The translations under genes were made by a program, and so were the position numbers. Below the pieces are notes generated by a model. That model was not told where the DNA came from and ran no database searches. It worked only from the letters and a program-made list of their open reading frames with translations. Of a DNA stretch of 64,000 nt, positions 1 through 8,910 are shown piece after piece. Each line of letters starts with the position of its first letter. Within the stretch, counting starts at the first letter, position 1. The DNA comes from Homoserinimonas sp. OAct 916 (GTDB taxonomy: Bacteria; Actinomycetota; Actinomycetes; Actinomycetales; Microbacteriaceae), in contig NZ_QJHB01000001.1 of assembly GCF_003260275.1 (NCBI RefSeq), positions 62,001 to 126,000 of the forward strand, read 5' to 3'.

Positions 1-3000
1 CGGGTGCCCAGCTGAGCACGATGGATCGATTGCCGAAACTCAACACCTCCAGGTTGTTGACCGCGGCCGGTCGGTCTTGAACGGAGACGGTCACGGTACC
101 CCAGACGAAGCGGTCCGGGCTGCCGGTGGCATCCATGACCTGGTATTGCAGGGTGGTGTCGACCGGCGCTGTGCCGTTCGCGGCGGTGATCGACAGCGTG
201 GAGCGATCGCCGGACGGTGTGATCGTCAACCCTTCGGGCAGCGTACCGCCGTCCAGGCCGCGCACGGCGACAACCTGCAATGGAACACCCGGGAACGGAT
301 TCGTGGTCTCATCGTTGGTCAGGACGTCGACCGAGATCGAACTGCCACGGGGGACAACGACACGATCGGATGCGGGAACGGCGAGCGGACGGGTGGAGGA
401 GACCACCTTCAGATCGATTCTTCCGCCCTGACCGTCGCTGTCCTTGTCCCTCACCCCGACGGTGATCGCCGTGGTCGCCCCGCGCACAGCGGAATCGGAA
501 GCGCGGATAGTGAGTCTGGGTCCCTCCAGCCGGTAGCTGAAGTCGACCGGCTGCGGTTCGACGATCGAGTAGACGATATCGGGCAGATCGTTCAGGTATG
601 GATAGGTGGTCAGTTTGACCAGGTCGATGGTCTTCTCCTGCCCGGGCTCGAACTCCAGTGCTGCACCGGTGAAGACCGGTGGCTGGTTCGTGCGCGGGGT
701 GACCGTGATCGGCAGGACAAGCGTCGCCCGGCGGCCGGCGGGGTCAGTCGGGGAGGTTCCGTCGGTCACCTCGAAGGCGATGGACGCCGGGCCGAAATAG
801 CCCTCGGCACCGGTGAAGACCAGGGTGCTCTCATTGGCAACCAGTGGGTCGCCGTTTGAGTTGGTGGCCTGCACCGTGTTCTCGTTCACCAATCTGACGG
901 GCCTGCCATAGGCGGCGACCACGTATTGGTTCAGGTCGATGGTCAGTTGGGCGTCGCTGGCAATGGTGAGCGTGCCCACACCCCGGCGTAGTTGCGGCAG
1001 CGCATCGGTGGAACCGGGCACCCGGATGAATGCGTATGACACGATCTCTGCATCCTGCGGATGGGTGACCTGGAAGGGGATGATCTGCCCTGCGTCCTCG
1101 ACCTGCACGGTGACGATGTTGTTCGGCATCACCGTGGCGGTGGTCGGGAAACCGGGCACCAGTTCGAGGAGCAGATCACTCACATTGCCGTCGGCGAAAA
1201 AGACGTTGCTCAACACGTTCACGTCTACCCGGGAACGGCCCAACACATCGGACAGGCTCAATTGGGTGTCGCTGGCGATCGGCCACGAGAGTGGTGCATC
1301 CTTCTTGACGATCACAGTCAGGAAGTTGGAGCTCGTCCCACCACGGGAATTCTGGATCTCGTAGATGAAGCTGTATCGTCCCTCGACCGCCGGTGACTGC
1401 ACCCGAACCACGTCTCCGACGATTTCGGCGGGGATGGGCGTCGCCTGTTCTGGTCCGGCCTGGGTGACGTCAATGATCTCGAGCGTTCCACCATCCGGGT
1501 TCGAATCGTTGTCGAGCACCTGCACCGAGACCAGCGTGTCGGGGCGCACCGTCACTTCATCCGCGACGGCGATGGGGTTCCTCGCCCCGTCGAGCCGGGG
1601 GCTGATCCCGACCCGGATCAACCCGCTGGCCCGGGCGCCGAGTGCGTCCGCGACGGCATACCCGAACGTGTCGGTACCAGACGAATACTCCCCGGCCTGA
1701 TATTCGATCCAATCTGCTCCCAATTGGAGCACTGTGCCCTTCTCCGGGCTCGTCTCCTGTCCGATCAGTTGAACCGAGTCCCCGTCGGGGTCGATCCCGC
1801 TGAGCGCGATGGGAATGCGAACGGTTTCGCCGGCGAGAACGCGTGCCGTCACCATGCGCGGCACGGGCGGATTGTTCGACGCCTCGTCCACTTCTCTCAC
1901 CGCGATCTTCACTTCGGCAGTCGACCACTGGCCGTCCGGAGCATCCACCCGATACACGGCGGTGTAGTTGCCGGGTGTCGACGGGGCGAGGTAGCGCAGG
2001 CGATTGCCGGAGGCGAACAGGAGGCCGGACTCGGTCGGCAGGCCGCGCTCCAACGTCGGGTTCAGGGCGAGCGTGTCGCCGTCGGGCTGGGAGTCGTTCT
2101 TGAGCACCGGTATGTTGATGGTGTCGCCCACGCGAACTGAGACCGAGTCGGGTTTCGCGACCGGTGGCTGTTTGCGGATGGGTACCGGAATCTGCACCAC
2201 TGTCACGTTTCCCTCGGCCTCGGCCAGGCCATTGCTGACCTGGTAGTTGAAGACCGCCGAGCCGCCCTCCAACGGCTTGGTCAGGGTCACCCTGAGAATC
2301 CGTTGTTCCAGGATCTCCACCCGAAGGCCTGAGGCAACGGGCACGTTGTGCACCCCGGTGATCAGCAGCACGGCCCCGGCCGGGTCGAAGTCCCCGGCCA
2401 GAACGTCGACCTGCGCACTGGTCTGCTCGTGGATGAACGCGGAGTGCGGCACCGTGATCGGCTTGCTGTTGGCGTCGGGAAGTGCCAACACGTCCACCCG
2501 CACCTGAGCGGCGTGCACGAGGTCGCCATCGGTCACCTGGTAGTCGACGTAGGTCGTTCCGACGGATTCACCCACGAACCGGAATGTGCCCCCGTCATAG
2601 TCGGGAGTCAGCGTTATCCCGATCTTGGCCGGGACCGATGACAATCGGATCGTCCCGGTGCCTCCGCGAACGTGAGAAAGCGGGGAGACGGTGACCTCCT
2701 GGCCGGTATAGGCGAGCACCACGAACGTGTCGGCTGTGATCGGCACGTCTCCCGGGGCCTTCACCTTGATCTTGAGCGCACCGACCTGCTCCGAGCGCCC
2801 GTCTGAGACCACGAGACGCACTTCGACCTCGGCGCCGGCAGAACTGGCGTTCCGGTAGGTGACGGTTCCGTCCCGGGTGAATGAGACCTCATCCGGCGAG
2901 GTGACACTGGCTGAGGTGAGATAGAACGAGTCCCCATCCGGGTCCACCCAGTCCCCCAGTACCTGTAGGGAGAGCCGGCCGCCGGCCGCAACCTCGGCGA

Positions 3001-4498
3001 AGCTCGTGCGGGCCTGGAGCGGCGGCTCATTCACCGTCTCCGACCGAACGGTCACGGTGACGCGGGCCGTGTTCTGGCCGCCCCGGCCGTCGGTGATCGT
3101 GTATTCGAAATTCAGAACTCCGTCGGCGCCGGAAGGTAGGGAGAGAAGCAGCTGCTGGTTGTTGTTGATGATGTCGATACTGCCCCTGTCCCCGATCTCG
3201 GAGACGTCGGAGATGACCAGCGCATCGCCGTTCGGGTCGTAATCGTTGAGCAGCACGGGCAGCACGGTCGCGCGGCCCGGGCGTGCGCCGAACTCGTCGT
3301 CGACGGCAACCGGGTCCTGTTGTGTTCTCTCCGCAGTGGGTGGGGCGTCGGATTCGTTCTTCTCGATGACTTCGCGGTCGGCCTCTTCCTTGATCAACGA
3401 ATCCCAGTTGTTGATCAACTGGTTGTCTCGCTGCACCGCCCAGGTCTCACCGCCGCGCGCATCGTTCAGGACCACCCGCGGCCCGTTAACCCGGAAGGTG
3501 AGGATGGCCGTGCGACGAATCTGCTCGAGTTCGCTGACCTCACCCGCCGCCTGGTCGCCGGGGCACCGCTGCCACGCCTGGCCGTCCGACCACGCGGCAT
3601 AGACGCATCCGTTCAGTTGGAGTGCCTGCGCGGGAGCACCATCGATGTCGGTGAGCAACTCTCGCGCCTCGCCCGAATCCAACGGCACTTCGATCAGACC
3701 GTTGCGATGCGCAACGTACACGGCTGTTCCCGCGACACTCGGAGTCTGCAGCACGGGAGTTTCGTTGGAGGTGATCAGCGAGCTGAGGTCTACCGTGCGA
3801 CCAGGTAACTGCAATTGCCTCGTTGCCGTGTCGAGGAGGGCCCACTGGCCCTGTACCGACGTGATCCGGTAGCCCGTTCGCGATGTCCCGAGCGGCAATC
3901 GCTGCGTCGACGCAATCCTGTCGGGGTCGGAGATTTCCACCCGGGAGACGTCCCCGGTACCCGGGGCGTATGCGAACAGGGTTCCGCCGGCATCCATGCT
4001 GATGACCGAATCGGCCCCCAGGCGCAGTGCCGGCTCGCTCTCCGATTTGAAGTCTGGCAGGTTCGCCAGGGGCATCACCCAGAGGTTTCCCGCTTTGGCC
4101 GAGTGGATCGCGATATGGTCCCCACCCAGCAGGACACGCGGCCGATCTGGCGGCAACGCCACATTCTTGCTCACCGTCGAGGTCGCCGGATCGACGATTC
4201 CCAACGTGCTCTTGGAGCGGTCCACCACGAGAACATCCACCCCGTTCTGGGTGATCTCCACGTTCCGTCCGACAGACCCCACGGTGGAGTTCAACTCCAG
4301 CACTTCGGTGTTGGCGCGCCCGACCACTTCTCGGGATTGGTTGGCCACCCAGACGGAGCCGTCGGTCAACTCCATCCGCTGTGCCGTGTAGCCGCCGGAG
4401 GTGACCGCGATCGTGGTGACCAGTGCGGCGACGACGACCGAACTCGCCACCGTGGCGGCGAGTGACTTGTGGGCGGCGACCAGTCGGAGGATCGTCAC
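1..4498 (-). CDS. Giant surface protein with tandem Ig-like repeats (C-terminus outside window)
   Basis: A GTG start overlaps the kinase stop by four bases (GTGA), so the two are probably translationally coupled. I translated about 1,499 codons with no stop down to base 2. Residues about 12-34 are a single hydrophobic signal-anchor. Residues 36-390 have no clear repeat. From about residue 395 I count eleven Ig/cadherin-like repeats of 85-100 residues, several with Asp-rich motifs such as NDYDPNGD, NDSQPDGD and NDSNPDGG. The last visible residues (LEVLSFG..SIVLSW) look like the start of an FN3 domain. The likely role is an extracellular adhesin or wall-associated protein under control of the upstream kinase module; that role is inferred from context. 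Confidence 0.85.
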   Translation of the reverse strand, partial: MTILRLVAAHKSLAATVASSVVVAALVTTIAVTSGGYTAQRMELTDGSVWVANQSREVVGRANTEVLELNSTVGSVGRNVEITQNGVDVLVVDRSKSTLGIVDPATSTVSKNVALPPDRPRVLLGGDHIAIHSAKAGNLWVMPLANLPDFKSESEPALRLGADSVISMDAGGTLFAYAPGTGDVSRVEISDPDRIASTQRLPLGTSRTGYRITSVQGQWALLDTATRQLQLPGRTVDLSSLITSNETPVLQTPSVAGTAVYVAHRNGLIEVPLDSGEARELLTDIDGAPAQALQLNGCVYAAWSDGQAWQRCPGDQAAGEVSELEQIRRTAILTFRVNGPRVVLNDARGGETWAVQRDNQLINNWDSLIKEEADREVIEKNESDAPPTAERTQQDPVAVDDEFGARPGRATVLPVLLNDYDPNGDALVISDVSEIGDRGSIDIINNNQQLLLSLPSGADGVLNFEYTITDGRGGQNTARVTVTVRSETVNEPPLQARTSFAEVAAGGRLSLQVLGDWVDPDGDSFYLTSASVTSPDEVSFTRDGTVTYRNASSAGAEVEVRLVVSDGRSEQVGALKIKVKAPGDVPITADTFVVLAYTGQEVTVSPLSHVRGGTGTIRLSSVPAKIGITLTPDYDGGTFRFVGESVGTTYVDYQVTDGDLVHAAQVRVDVLALPDANSKPITVPHSAFIHEQTSAQVDVLAGDFDPAGAVLLITGVHNVPVASGLRVEILEQRILRVTLTKPLEGGSAVFNYQVSNGLAEAEGNVTVVQIPVPIRKQPPVAKPDSVSVRVGDTINIPVLKNDSQPDGDTLALNPTLERGLPTESGLLFASGNRLRYLAPSTPGNYTAVYRVDAPDGQWSTAEVKIAVREVDEASNNPPVPRMVTARVLAGETVRIPIALSGIDPDGDSVQLIGQETSPEKGTVLQLGADWIEYQAGEYSSGTDTFGYAVADALGARASGLIRVGISPRLDGARNPIAVADEVTVRPDTLVSVQVLDNDSNPDGGTLEIIDVTQAGPEQATPIPAEIVGDVVRVQSPAVEGRYSFIYEIQNSRGGTSSNFLTVIVKKDAPLSWPIASDTQLSLSDVLGRSRVDVNVLSNVFFADGNVSDLLLELVPGFPTTATVMPNNIVTVQVEDAGQIIPFQVTHPQDAEIVSYAFIRVPGSTDALPQLRRGVGTLTIASDAQLTIDLNQYVVAAYGRPVRLVNENTVQATNSNGDPLVANESTLVFTGAEGYFGPASIAFEVTDGTSPTDPAGRRATLVLPITVTPRTNQPPVFTGAALEFEPGQEKTIDLVKLTTYPYLNDLPDIVYSIVEPQPVDFSYRLEGPRLTIRASDSAVRGATTAITVGVRDKDSDGQGGRIDLKVVSSTRPLAVPASDRVVVPRGSSISVDVLTNDETTNPFPGVPLQVVAVRGLDGGTLPEGLTITPSGDRSTLSITAANGTAPVDTTLQYQVMDATGSPDRFVWGTVTVSVQDRPAAVNNLEVLSFGNRSIVLSWAP

Positions 4499-5931
4499 CC
4501 GACGGACCCCGGCACGTCTGAGCATTTCTGCCCGCTGGGGGCTCCCATTTTTCCTTCACGGATGACCGTGACCGTGATGCACACTCGTTCAGCTGCAGCA
4601 ACATCCACCTGGAAGTCTGTGGCGCGTTGGGTGCTGACCAGACCGTCGTGGGTAGTGATCTGATACGAGTCGGACTCGGTCAGACCGGGATCGGCCCAGC
4701 TGAACCTGACGGTGCCCTGCTGCACCCCGGCGGCAATGGAACCGACTTGTGGGATCTCGGAGGAGCCGGCGCGCAGGAGGATGACGCCGGCGCTGATCCC
4801 CAGCACCAGGACGAGTGCCCCTAAGGCGATCAGGCCCCAGGTGACGGCGCGCATCCGCCTCGTCGGCAGGTTCGGGCGGGAAGCCGCGGAGCGCGGGCCG
4901 TTCTCGAACTCGGCGGGCTGACTGCCCGACGCGCCGTCCTCCACGGCGGCATACCCGTGCACGACGGGCTTGCGGCGTCGCCTGGGCGGCGACGCCGTCG
5001 CGGCCACCGGGCGGATGCGAGTTCGATCCTCGGGGACGGAGCCGGTGTGGCTCGCCCAGTCGTCGGAAGCCACTTCGATCGGAGTCTGCGGATAGCCGAG
5101 CTCGGTCTCCACGCGTTGCAATTCGCGGATGAACTCCAGCACGGAGCCGTAGCGGGCGGTGGACTTACGGTTCATCGCCCGCGCCAGAACCTGCTCGAGT
5201 TCGACCGGAACATCAGGTCGGCCGATGGGCTGGGACCGGGATCGGGCGATGCGCGCCATCAGTGCGGAGGACGAGTTGTCGGCATCGGGTTCTTCGAACG
5301 GGGAGCGTCCGGCGAGCAGCGAATAGATGGTCGCGGCAAGGGAGTAGATCTCGCTGGTGACGGTACCGGTGGATTCATCGGCGAGCACTTCCGGAGCCGA
5401 CCAAGGGATGGACAGGCCCACCGCTTCAGAGACGTCCGATTGGTCGAGTGTCGATGCGATTCCAAAATCGCTCAATACCGGATTCCCGTAGGCGGTCATC
5501 AGGATGTTTGACGGCTTGATATCACGATGCAGCACACCATGGTTGTGGGCGGTCTCCACCGCGCTGGCGATCTTGATTCCAATGCGCAGTACGTCACTGA
5601 TCGACAGGCTCTGCTTGCGGTACCCGTCCCCCACGCTGGATGAGCAGAACTCCATGACCAGATACGGCCTGCCGTCCGAGGCCACGCCGGCCTCGTAGAC
5701 GGTCAGGATCGAGGGGTGCGTGCTGAGTTGGGCCATCACGTTCGCCTCGGCCTGGAACATCTGCCGCATCTGGCTGTTCACGACTTCGGCGAGCATGACC
5801 TTGATCGCGACGAGCCGTCTGGGGAGGTTCTGCTCGTACAGGAAGACGTCGGCGAAGCCTCCGGAGCCGAGCACGCGGATGAAGGAGAATCCCGGGAGGT
5901 TCGGGGGTGCAGACGGAAGTCGTCTCTTCAT
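4495..5931 (-). CDS. Membrane Ser/Thr protein kinase with extracytoplasmic FN3-like domain
   Basis: A 478-residue eukaryotic-type (PknB-like) kinase. It has a glycine loop GSGGFADV near residue 22, AIK lysine at 44, HRDIKPSN at 135, DFG at 155 and APE at 179. A basic linker leads to one transmembrane helix (about 365-390), then about 85 outside residues with FN3-like Trp/Tyr spacing and two cysteines. I chose the ATG at 5931 because it follows a GGGGAGG ribosome site; a longer frame exists upstream but lacks kinase homology. It lies between the PP2C phosphatase and the giant Ig protein, which suggests that the outside domain senses or binds wall or surface material. Confidence 0.93.
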   Translation of the reverse strand: MKRRLPSAPPNLPGFSFIRVLGSGGFADVFLYEQNLPRRLVAIKVMLAEVVNSQMRQMFQAEANVMAQLSTHPSILTVYEAGVASDGRPYLVMEFCSSSVGDGYRKQSLSISDVLRIGIKIASAVETAHNHGVLHRDIKPSNILMTAYGNPVLSDFGIASTLDQSDVSEAVGLSIPWSAPEVLADESTGTVTSEIYSLAATIYSLLAGRSPFEEPDADNSSSALMARIARSRSQPIGRPDVPVELEQVLARAMNRKSTARYGSVLEFIRELQRVETELGYPQTPIEVASDDWASHTGSVPEDRTRIRPVAATASPPRRRRKPVVHGYAAVEDGASGSQPAEFENGPRSAASRPNLPTRRMRAVTWGLIALGALVLVLGISAGVILLRAGSSEIPQVGSIAAGVQQGTVRFSWADPGLTESDSYQITTHDGLVSTQRATDFQVDVAAAERVCITVTVIREGKMGAPSGQKCSDVPGSVG

Positions 5932-6126
5932 CGTGCCTCCCCGGTGGTGTCTGTCACGCCGTCCTGTCTGCGCGCGCGCCGACTGTTGCGGGCCCAGCTG
6001 CCCACGTCCTCCCAATCCTAAGCAATACGGTGCCGAATCAACTGCCCCAGTGGGGGGGTTCCCAGCTTTCCACTACCCCAGTTCGAGTCTTCGACCTGCA
6101 CCGGCCGGCTGGCGCAGATCGCCGAC

Positions 6127-6192
6127 GTGACGGATCAGGAGGTGACGGATAAGGAGGTGACGGATCAGGAGGTGACGGATGAGGAGGTGACG
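6127..6192. repeat. 15-bp tandem repeat at the 3' end of the PP2C gene
   Basis: Four full copies of a 15-bp unit (plus-strand consensus GTGACGGATcAGGAG) and a partial fifth. The phosphatase stop codon lies in the third copy counted from the left. Copies differ at one position, which reads TCA, TGA, TTA and TGA on the coding strand, so the array continues past the stop in the same frame. Confidence 0.95.
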
Positions 6193-7007
6193 TCGAGCAC
6201 GTCGATGACGATCACCGTGACGTTGTCACGTCCGCCATTTTCAAGCGCGGCCTGAACAAGCGCCTCAACGGCCGCATCGGCAGTGTCATTGTTTGAAAGG
6301 AAGTGCGCCAGACCGTGAGCGGTCAATTCCTTGCTCAAGCCATCGGAACAGATCAGCAGCCGCGTCCCGGCCAGGACGGGAAGGGCGTAGTAATCCGCTC
6401 GGGGCTCCTCGCTGAAACCGACCGCCCGAGTGATGACGTTTCCGTAGGGATGCACTTCGGCTTCTGCCGGGGTGATCTTTCCTGTTGCGACCAGTTCCTG
6501 AACCACAGAGTGATCGGTTGTCACCTGGAGGAGCGCGTCATCGCGCCAGAGGTAGACCCGAGAGTCACCGATGTTGAACACAACCCATTCCGGGGCACCG
6601 TCGCGCTCACACAGGGCGATGCCGGTCACGGTCGTTCCCGTTCCGGCGTCGATACCGGCGTCAGGACCGACCTCGGCAGCGTGCCGGATGTCTTCGACGG
6701 CTTTGAGGAGCGCCTCGCCGATCGCCTCCGGTTCGGCAAAACCATCGGCGGCCAGTTCCTCAAATCGGTTAGTGACCGCGCGCGATGCGACCTCCCCGGC
6801 TGAATGACCGCCCATCCCATCGGCGACGACGAAGACCGGAGAGCCCGCCCAATAACTGTCCTGATTGTTGGCGCGCACGAGCCCCGTCTCGGTGGCTGCC
6901 GCCCAGGCCACGGTGACCTGGGAACCGTCCGTGCCGACGACGGTTGCCCGGCCGGCTCTGCGGGCACAGGGGTCGGATGCTGGGCTCGGGGAACTCGGTT
7001 GGCTCAT
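6165..7007 (-). CDS. PP2C-family Ser/Thr protein phosphatase
   Basis: A soluble phosphatase of 280 residues that probably reverses phosphorylation by the adjacent kinase. PP2C metal-site motifs are present: RANNQDSYW near the start, VADGMGGHSAGEVAS, NIGDSRVYLW, and GGRDNVTVIVID near the end. The ATG at 7007 is preceded by CAGGGAAG; a GTG at 7037 is the alternative. The last residues (SSSVTS) are encoded by the 15-bp tandem repeat. The gene follows the FHA gene closely and is separated from the kinase by about 230 bp, part of which is repeat. Confidence 0.92.
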   Translation of the reverse strand: MSQPSSPSPASDPCARRAGRATVVGTDGSQVTVAWAAATETGLVRANNQDSYWAGSPVFVVADGMGGHSAGEVASRAVTNRFEELAADGFAEPEAIGEALLKAVEDIRHAAEVGPDAGIDAGTGTTVTGIALCERDGAPEWVVFNIGDSRVYLWRDDALLQVTTDHSVVQELVATGKITPAEAEVHPYGNVITRAVGFSEEPRADYYALPVLAGTRLLICSDGLSKELTAHGLAHFLSNNDTADAAVEALVQAALENGGRDNVTVIVIDVLDVTSSSVTS

Positions 7008-7059
7008 ACTGTCTGGACTTCCCTGCTCTGTCGTCACGTGCCCGTTGCCATCGATCGGT

Positions 7060-8136
7060 TCACGCGGAAGGTTCGGCCGTGTGCGATGCCGGCGCGGAAA
7101 CGATGGTAAGAATCTCGACAATATTACCGTCGCCGATGTCCAGCCGTGTGCCGGGGCCCACAACCAGCGATTCCCCCCCGCGCAACCGCACCGGCGCCGC
7201 ACCCGGTGCCGTCACGATGGTGCCGTTTGCCGAGGCCAAATCGGTGACCACCACGGTGCTGCCCACCTGTTCGATCTTGAGGTGAGTGCTGGACACCTCT
7301 CGCGTGGCCGAGGCCACAGTGACCAGGCGCACCGTATCGGAGGTTCGGATTCGAGGCTGCTGCGGGTTTCTGCCCACAAACGCGGTTTCGGTCAGCAGGA
7401 TTTCTTGGCCGCCGACTCGGAAACGGTACACCTCTCCTGTGGGCGCACGCTCCAGTGGTGCGTTCGGGATCGGCGGCGGTGTCCACGCCCCCGCCGCCTT
7501 CAGCCGCGGGATGAGCACGGTGTCGTCGGTGGCCGGGGTTCGTGGCTCCCCCGGCGCAAACCTGCTCTCCGCGTCGGATGCCTGCGGCTCGAAGGCGCTC
7601 GAGGCTTCTGGCTCGTCCCCTCGGACACTCCAGAGCAATTTGGATGCGGAGAAGACCCGCGTGGCAGCCGCAAGTTCCGTCCGGTCGAGGCGGTCGACGT
7701 CCTGTGTTGGAGCCTCCGTCGAACCGATCACGATCGCGGTGGTGCCCGGGAAGTCTGCCAGCAACCACGGCCTGATGCCCCGGTCGGTGACCCGCCGCCA
7801 ACCGCCCACAGAGTAGACGTCGACGGCCGTATCACCACGAACGACCACGGTGACAGCGGCGGCTTCACCGTCGCTGGTGCCGGTGATCTCCGCGACGATC
7901 GCGAAGGAACCCTCAGAATCCGATTGCGGTACCGCGGCGACGAGTTCTTCCACTCGGGTATCGGCCCGCGAAACCAGTGAGTCGAATGAGCTCAGTGCAC
8001 TGACGTCTTCGACCGCGAGGATGGCAACGATGAAACTCTTCCCCGCGACGAACGTCCACTGCGAGCGCGCAGAGGAATCTCGCACCTCGAAGAGACGCCC
8101 TGAAATCACTGCCTGACCGCCTCGTCGCTCACCCAC
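7060..8136 (-). CDS. FHA-domain protein, partner of the kinase/phosphatase pair
   Basis: A 358-residue protein with a C-terminal FHA domain (about residues 235-345). The phosphothreonine-binding pattern is visible as VGRNPQQP, SSTHLKIE and SANGTIV. FHA domains bind phosphothreonine peptides, so this is a likely adaptor of the kinase. The N-terminal 200 residues have no motif I can name with confidence; a stretch reading VVRGDTAVDVYSVGGW recalls PP2C GDSRVY but lacks the metal aspartates. The start is GTG at 8136; a GTG at 8109 is also possible. First gene of the signalling operon. Confidence 0.85.
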   Translation of the reverse strand: MGERRGGQAVISGRLFEVRDSSARSQWTFVAGKSFIVAILAVEDVSALSSFDSLVSRADTRVEELVAAVPQSDSEGSFAIVAEITGTSDGEAAAVTVVVRGDTAVDVYSVGGWRRVTDRGIRPWLLADFPGTTAIVIGSTEAPTQDVDRLDRTELAAATRVFSASKLLWSVRGDEPEASSAFEPQASDAESRFAPGEPRTPATDDTVLIPRLKAAGAWTPPPIPNAPLERAPTGEVYRFRVGGQEILLTETAFVGRNPQQPRIRTSDTVRLVTVASATREVSSTHLKIEQVGSTVVVTDLASANGTIVTAPGAAPVRLRGGESLVVGPGTRLDIGDGNIVEILTIVSAPASHTAEPSA

Positions 8137-8160
8137 GCGCCGCGTTGGCGCCTTCCCCCG

Positions 8161-8330
8161 TCAGGAACCGATGTAGCTCATGACGTGCTTGATGCGAGTG
8201 TAATCCTCGAAGCCGAACAAGGAGAGATCCTTGCCGTGGCCACGGCCACGAACTCGTCGTGTACGTCTTCCTGCACCAGAAGCCTGGTGGCTGCGGTGCG
8301 GCCCTGCCCGAAGCCGTGGTGAAACTTCAT
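8161..8330 (-). pseudogene. Remnant of gamma-aminobutyraldehyde dehydrogenase (PatD-like)
   Basis: Two aldehyde dehydrogenase pieces are joined out of frame. From 8327 downwards one frame reads GQGRTAATRLLVQEDVHDEF, matching the segment around the catalytic cysteine in this family (usually GQDCTAATR). The frame ending at 8161 reads GKDLSLFGFEDYTRIKHVM, the characteristic C-terminus. The catalytic Cys has been replaced, about 150 intervening residues and the whole N-terminal half are missing, and the junction lies in a GTGGCC-rich stretch. The gene faced away from the Lrp/aminotransferase pair, a usual arrangement for putrescine/GABA catabolism. I consider it non-functional. Confidence 0.82.
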
Positions 8331-8365
8331 GACTAAACATATGAAATTCGAAGTGAATCAACGCA

Positions 8366-8410
8366 AACACAACGAATACACTTGTGTTCATGCATATTTA
8401 CTGCCATAAT
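8366..8410 (+). promoter_or_regulatory. lrp promoter with inverted-repeat operator
   Basis: A -35 TTGTGT (8382-8387) and -10 CATAAT (8405-8410) are separated by exactly 17 bp. The predicted start of transcription falls at the ATG of the regulator, so the mRNA may be leaderless. A perfect 7-bp inverted repeat, AACACAA (8366-8372) and TTGTGTT (8382-8388), overlaps the -35 element and is a good candidate for autoregulation by the Lrp protein. Confidence 0.6.
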
Positions 8411-8416
8411 CGAGGC

Positions 8417-8899
8417 ATGAAGCGGTCTCAGCGCACACCCTCGGTACGCCCGATTCAGCTTGACGAAGTCTCGAAGCAGATCATCGAGCAGCTGCAAGAA
8501 GATGGCCGTCGCTCCTACTCGGAGATCGGCAAGCACGTCGGGCTGAGCGAAGCCGCCGTCAGGCAGCGGGTGCAGAAACTGACCGATGCCGGGGTCATGC
8601 AGGTGGTCGCCGTGACAGATCCCATGCAATTGGGCTTCTTTCGGCAGGCGATGATCGGTGTGCGTGTCACTGGTGACATGCGTACAGTGGCAACAGCGCT
8701 GGAGTCCATCCCGCAGGTCGCCTACGTGGTGTTGACGGCCGGCAGTTTCGACATCCTGGCAGAGGTGGTGTGCGAGTCGGACGAAGATCTCATAACTTTG
8801 CTCAACTCACAGATTCGCAGTTTGGAAGGCGTTCTCTCCACAGAGACGTTCGTCTATCTCAAACTGCACAAACAGTTGTACAACTGGGGAACGCGATAG
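8417..8899 (+). CDS. Lrp/AsnC-family transcriptional regulator
   Basis: A 160-residue regulator. Residues about 12-60 form the AsnC-type helix-turn-helix (DEVSKQIIEQLQEDGRRSY, then SEAAVRQRVQKL), and the rest is the RAM ligand-binding domain ending in TFVYLKLHKQLYNW. The ATG at 8417 is preferred over an upstream in-frame GTG because it matches the family start and the predicted transcription start. Eleven bases separate it from the aminotransferase, so the two form an operon, and it probably controls amine or amino-acid breakdown by that enzyme. Confidence 0.93.
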   Translation: MKRSQRTPSVRPIQLDEVSKQIIEQLQEDGRRSYSEIGKHVGLSEAAVRQRVQKLTDAGVMQVVAVTDPMQLGFFRQAMIGVRVTGDMRTVATALESIPQVAYVVLTAGSFDILAEVVCESDEDLITLLNSQIRSLEGVLSTETFVYLKLHKQLYNWGTR

Positions 8900-8910
8900 G
8901 AATAGCAAAA

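Noticed and set aside
3540-4604. A 354-codon frame with Arg/Gly-rich product on the minus strand
   Set aside because: It is the shifted shadow of the giant Ig-repeat protein, whose real frame continues without stop to the window edge.
8161-8391. A 76-codon frame on the minus strand as a new small protein
   Set aside because: Its second half is an aldehyde dehydrogenase C-terminus and its first half lies across the lrp promoter; it is better read as a pseudogene fragment.
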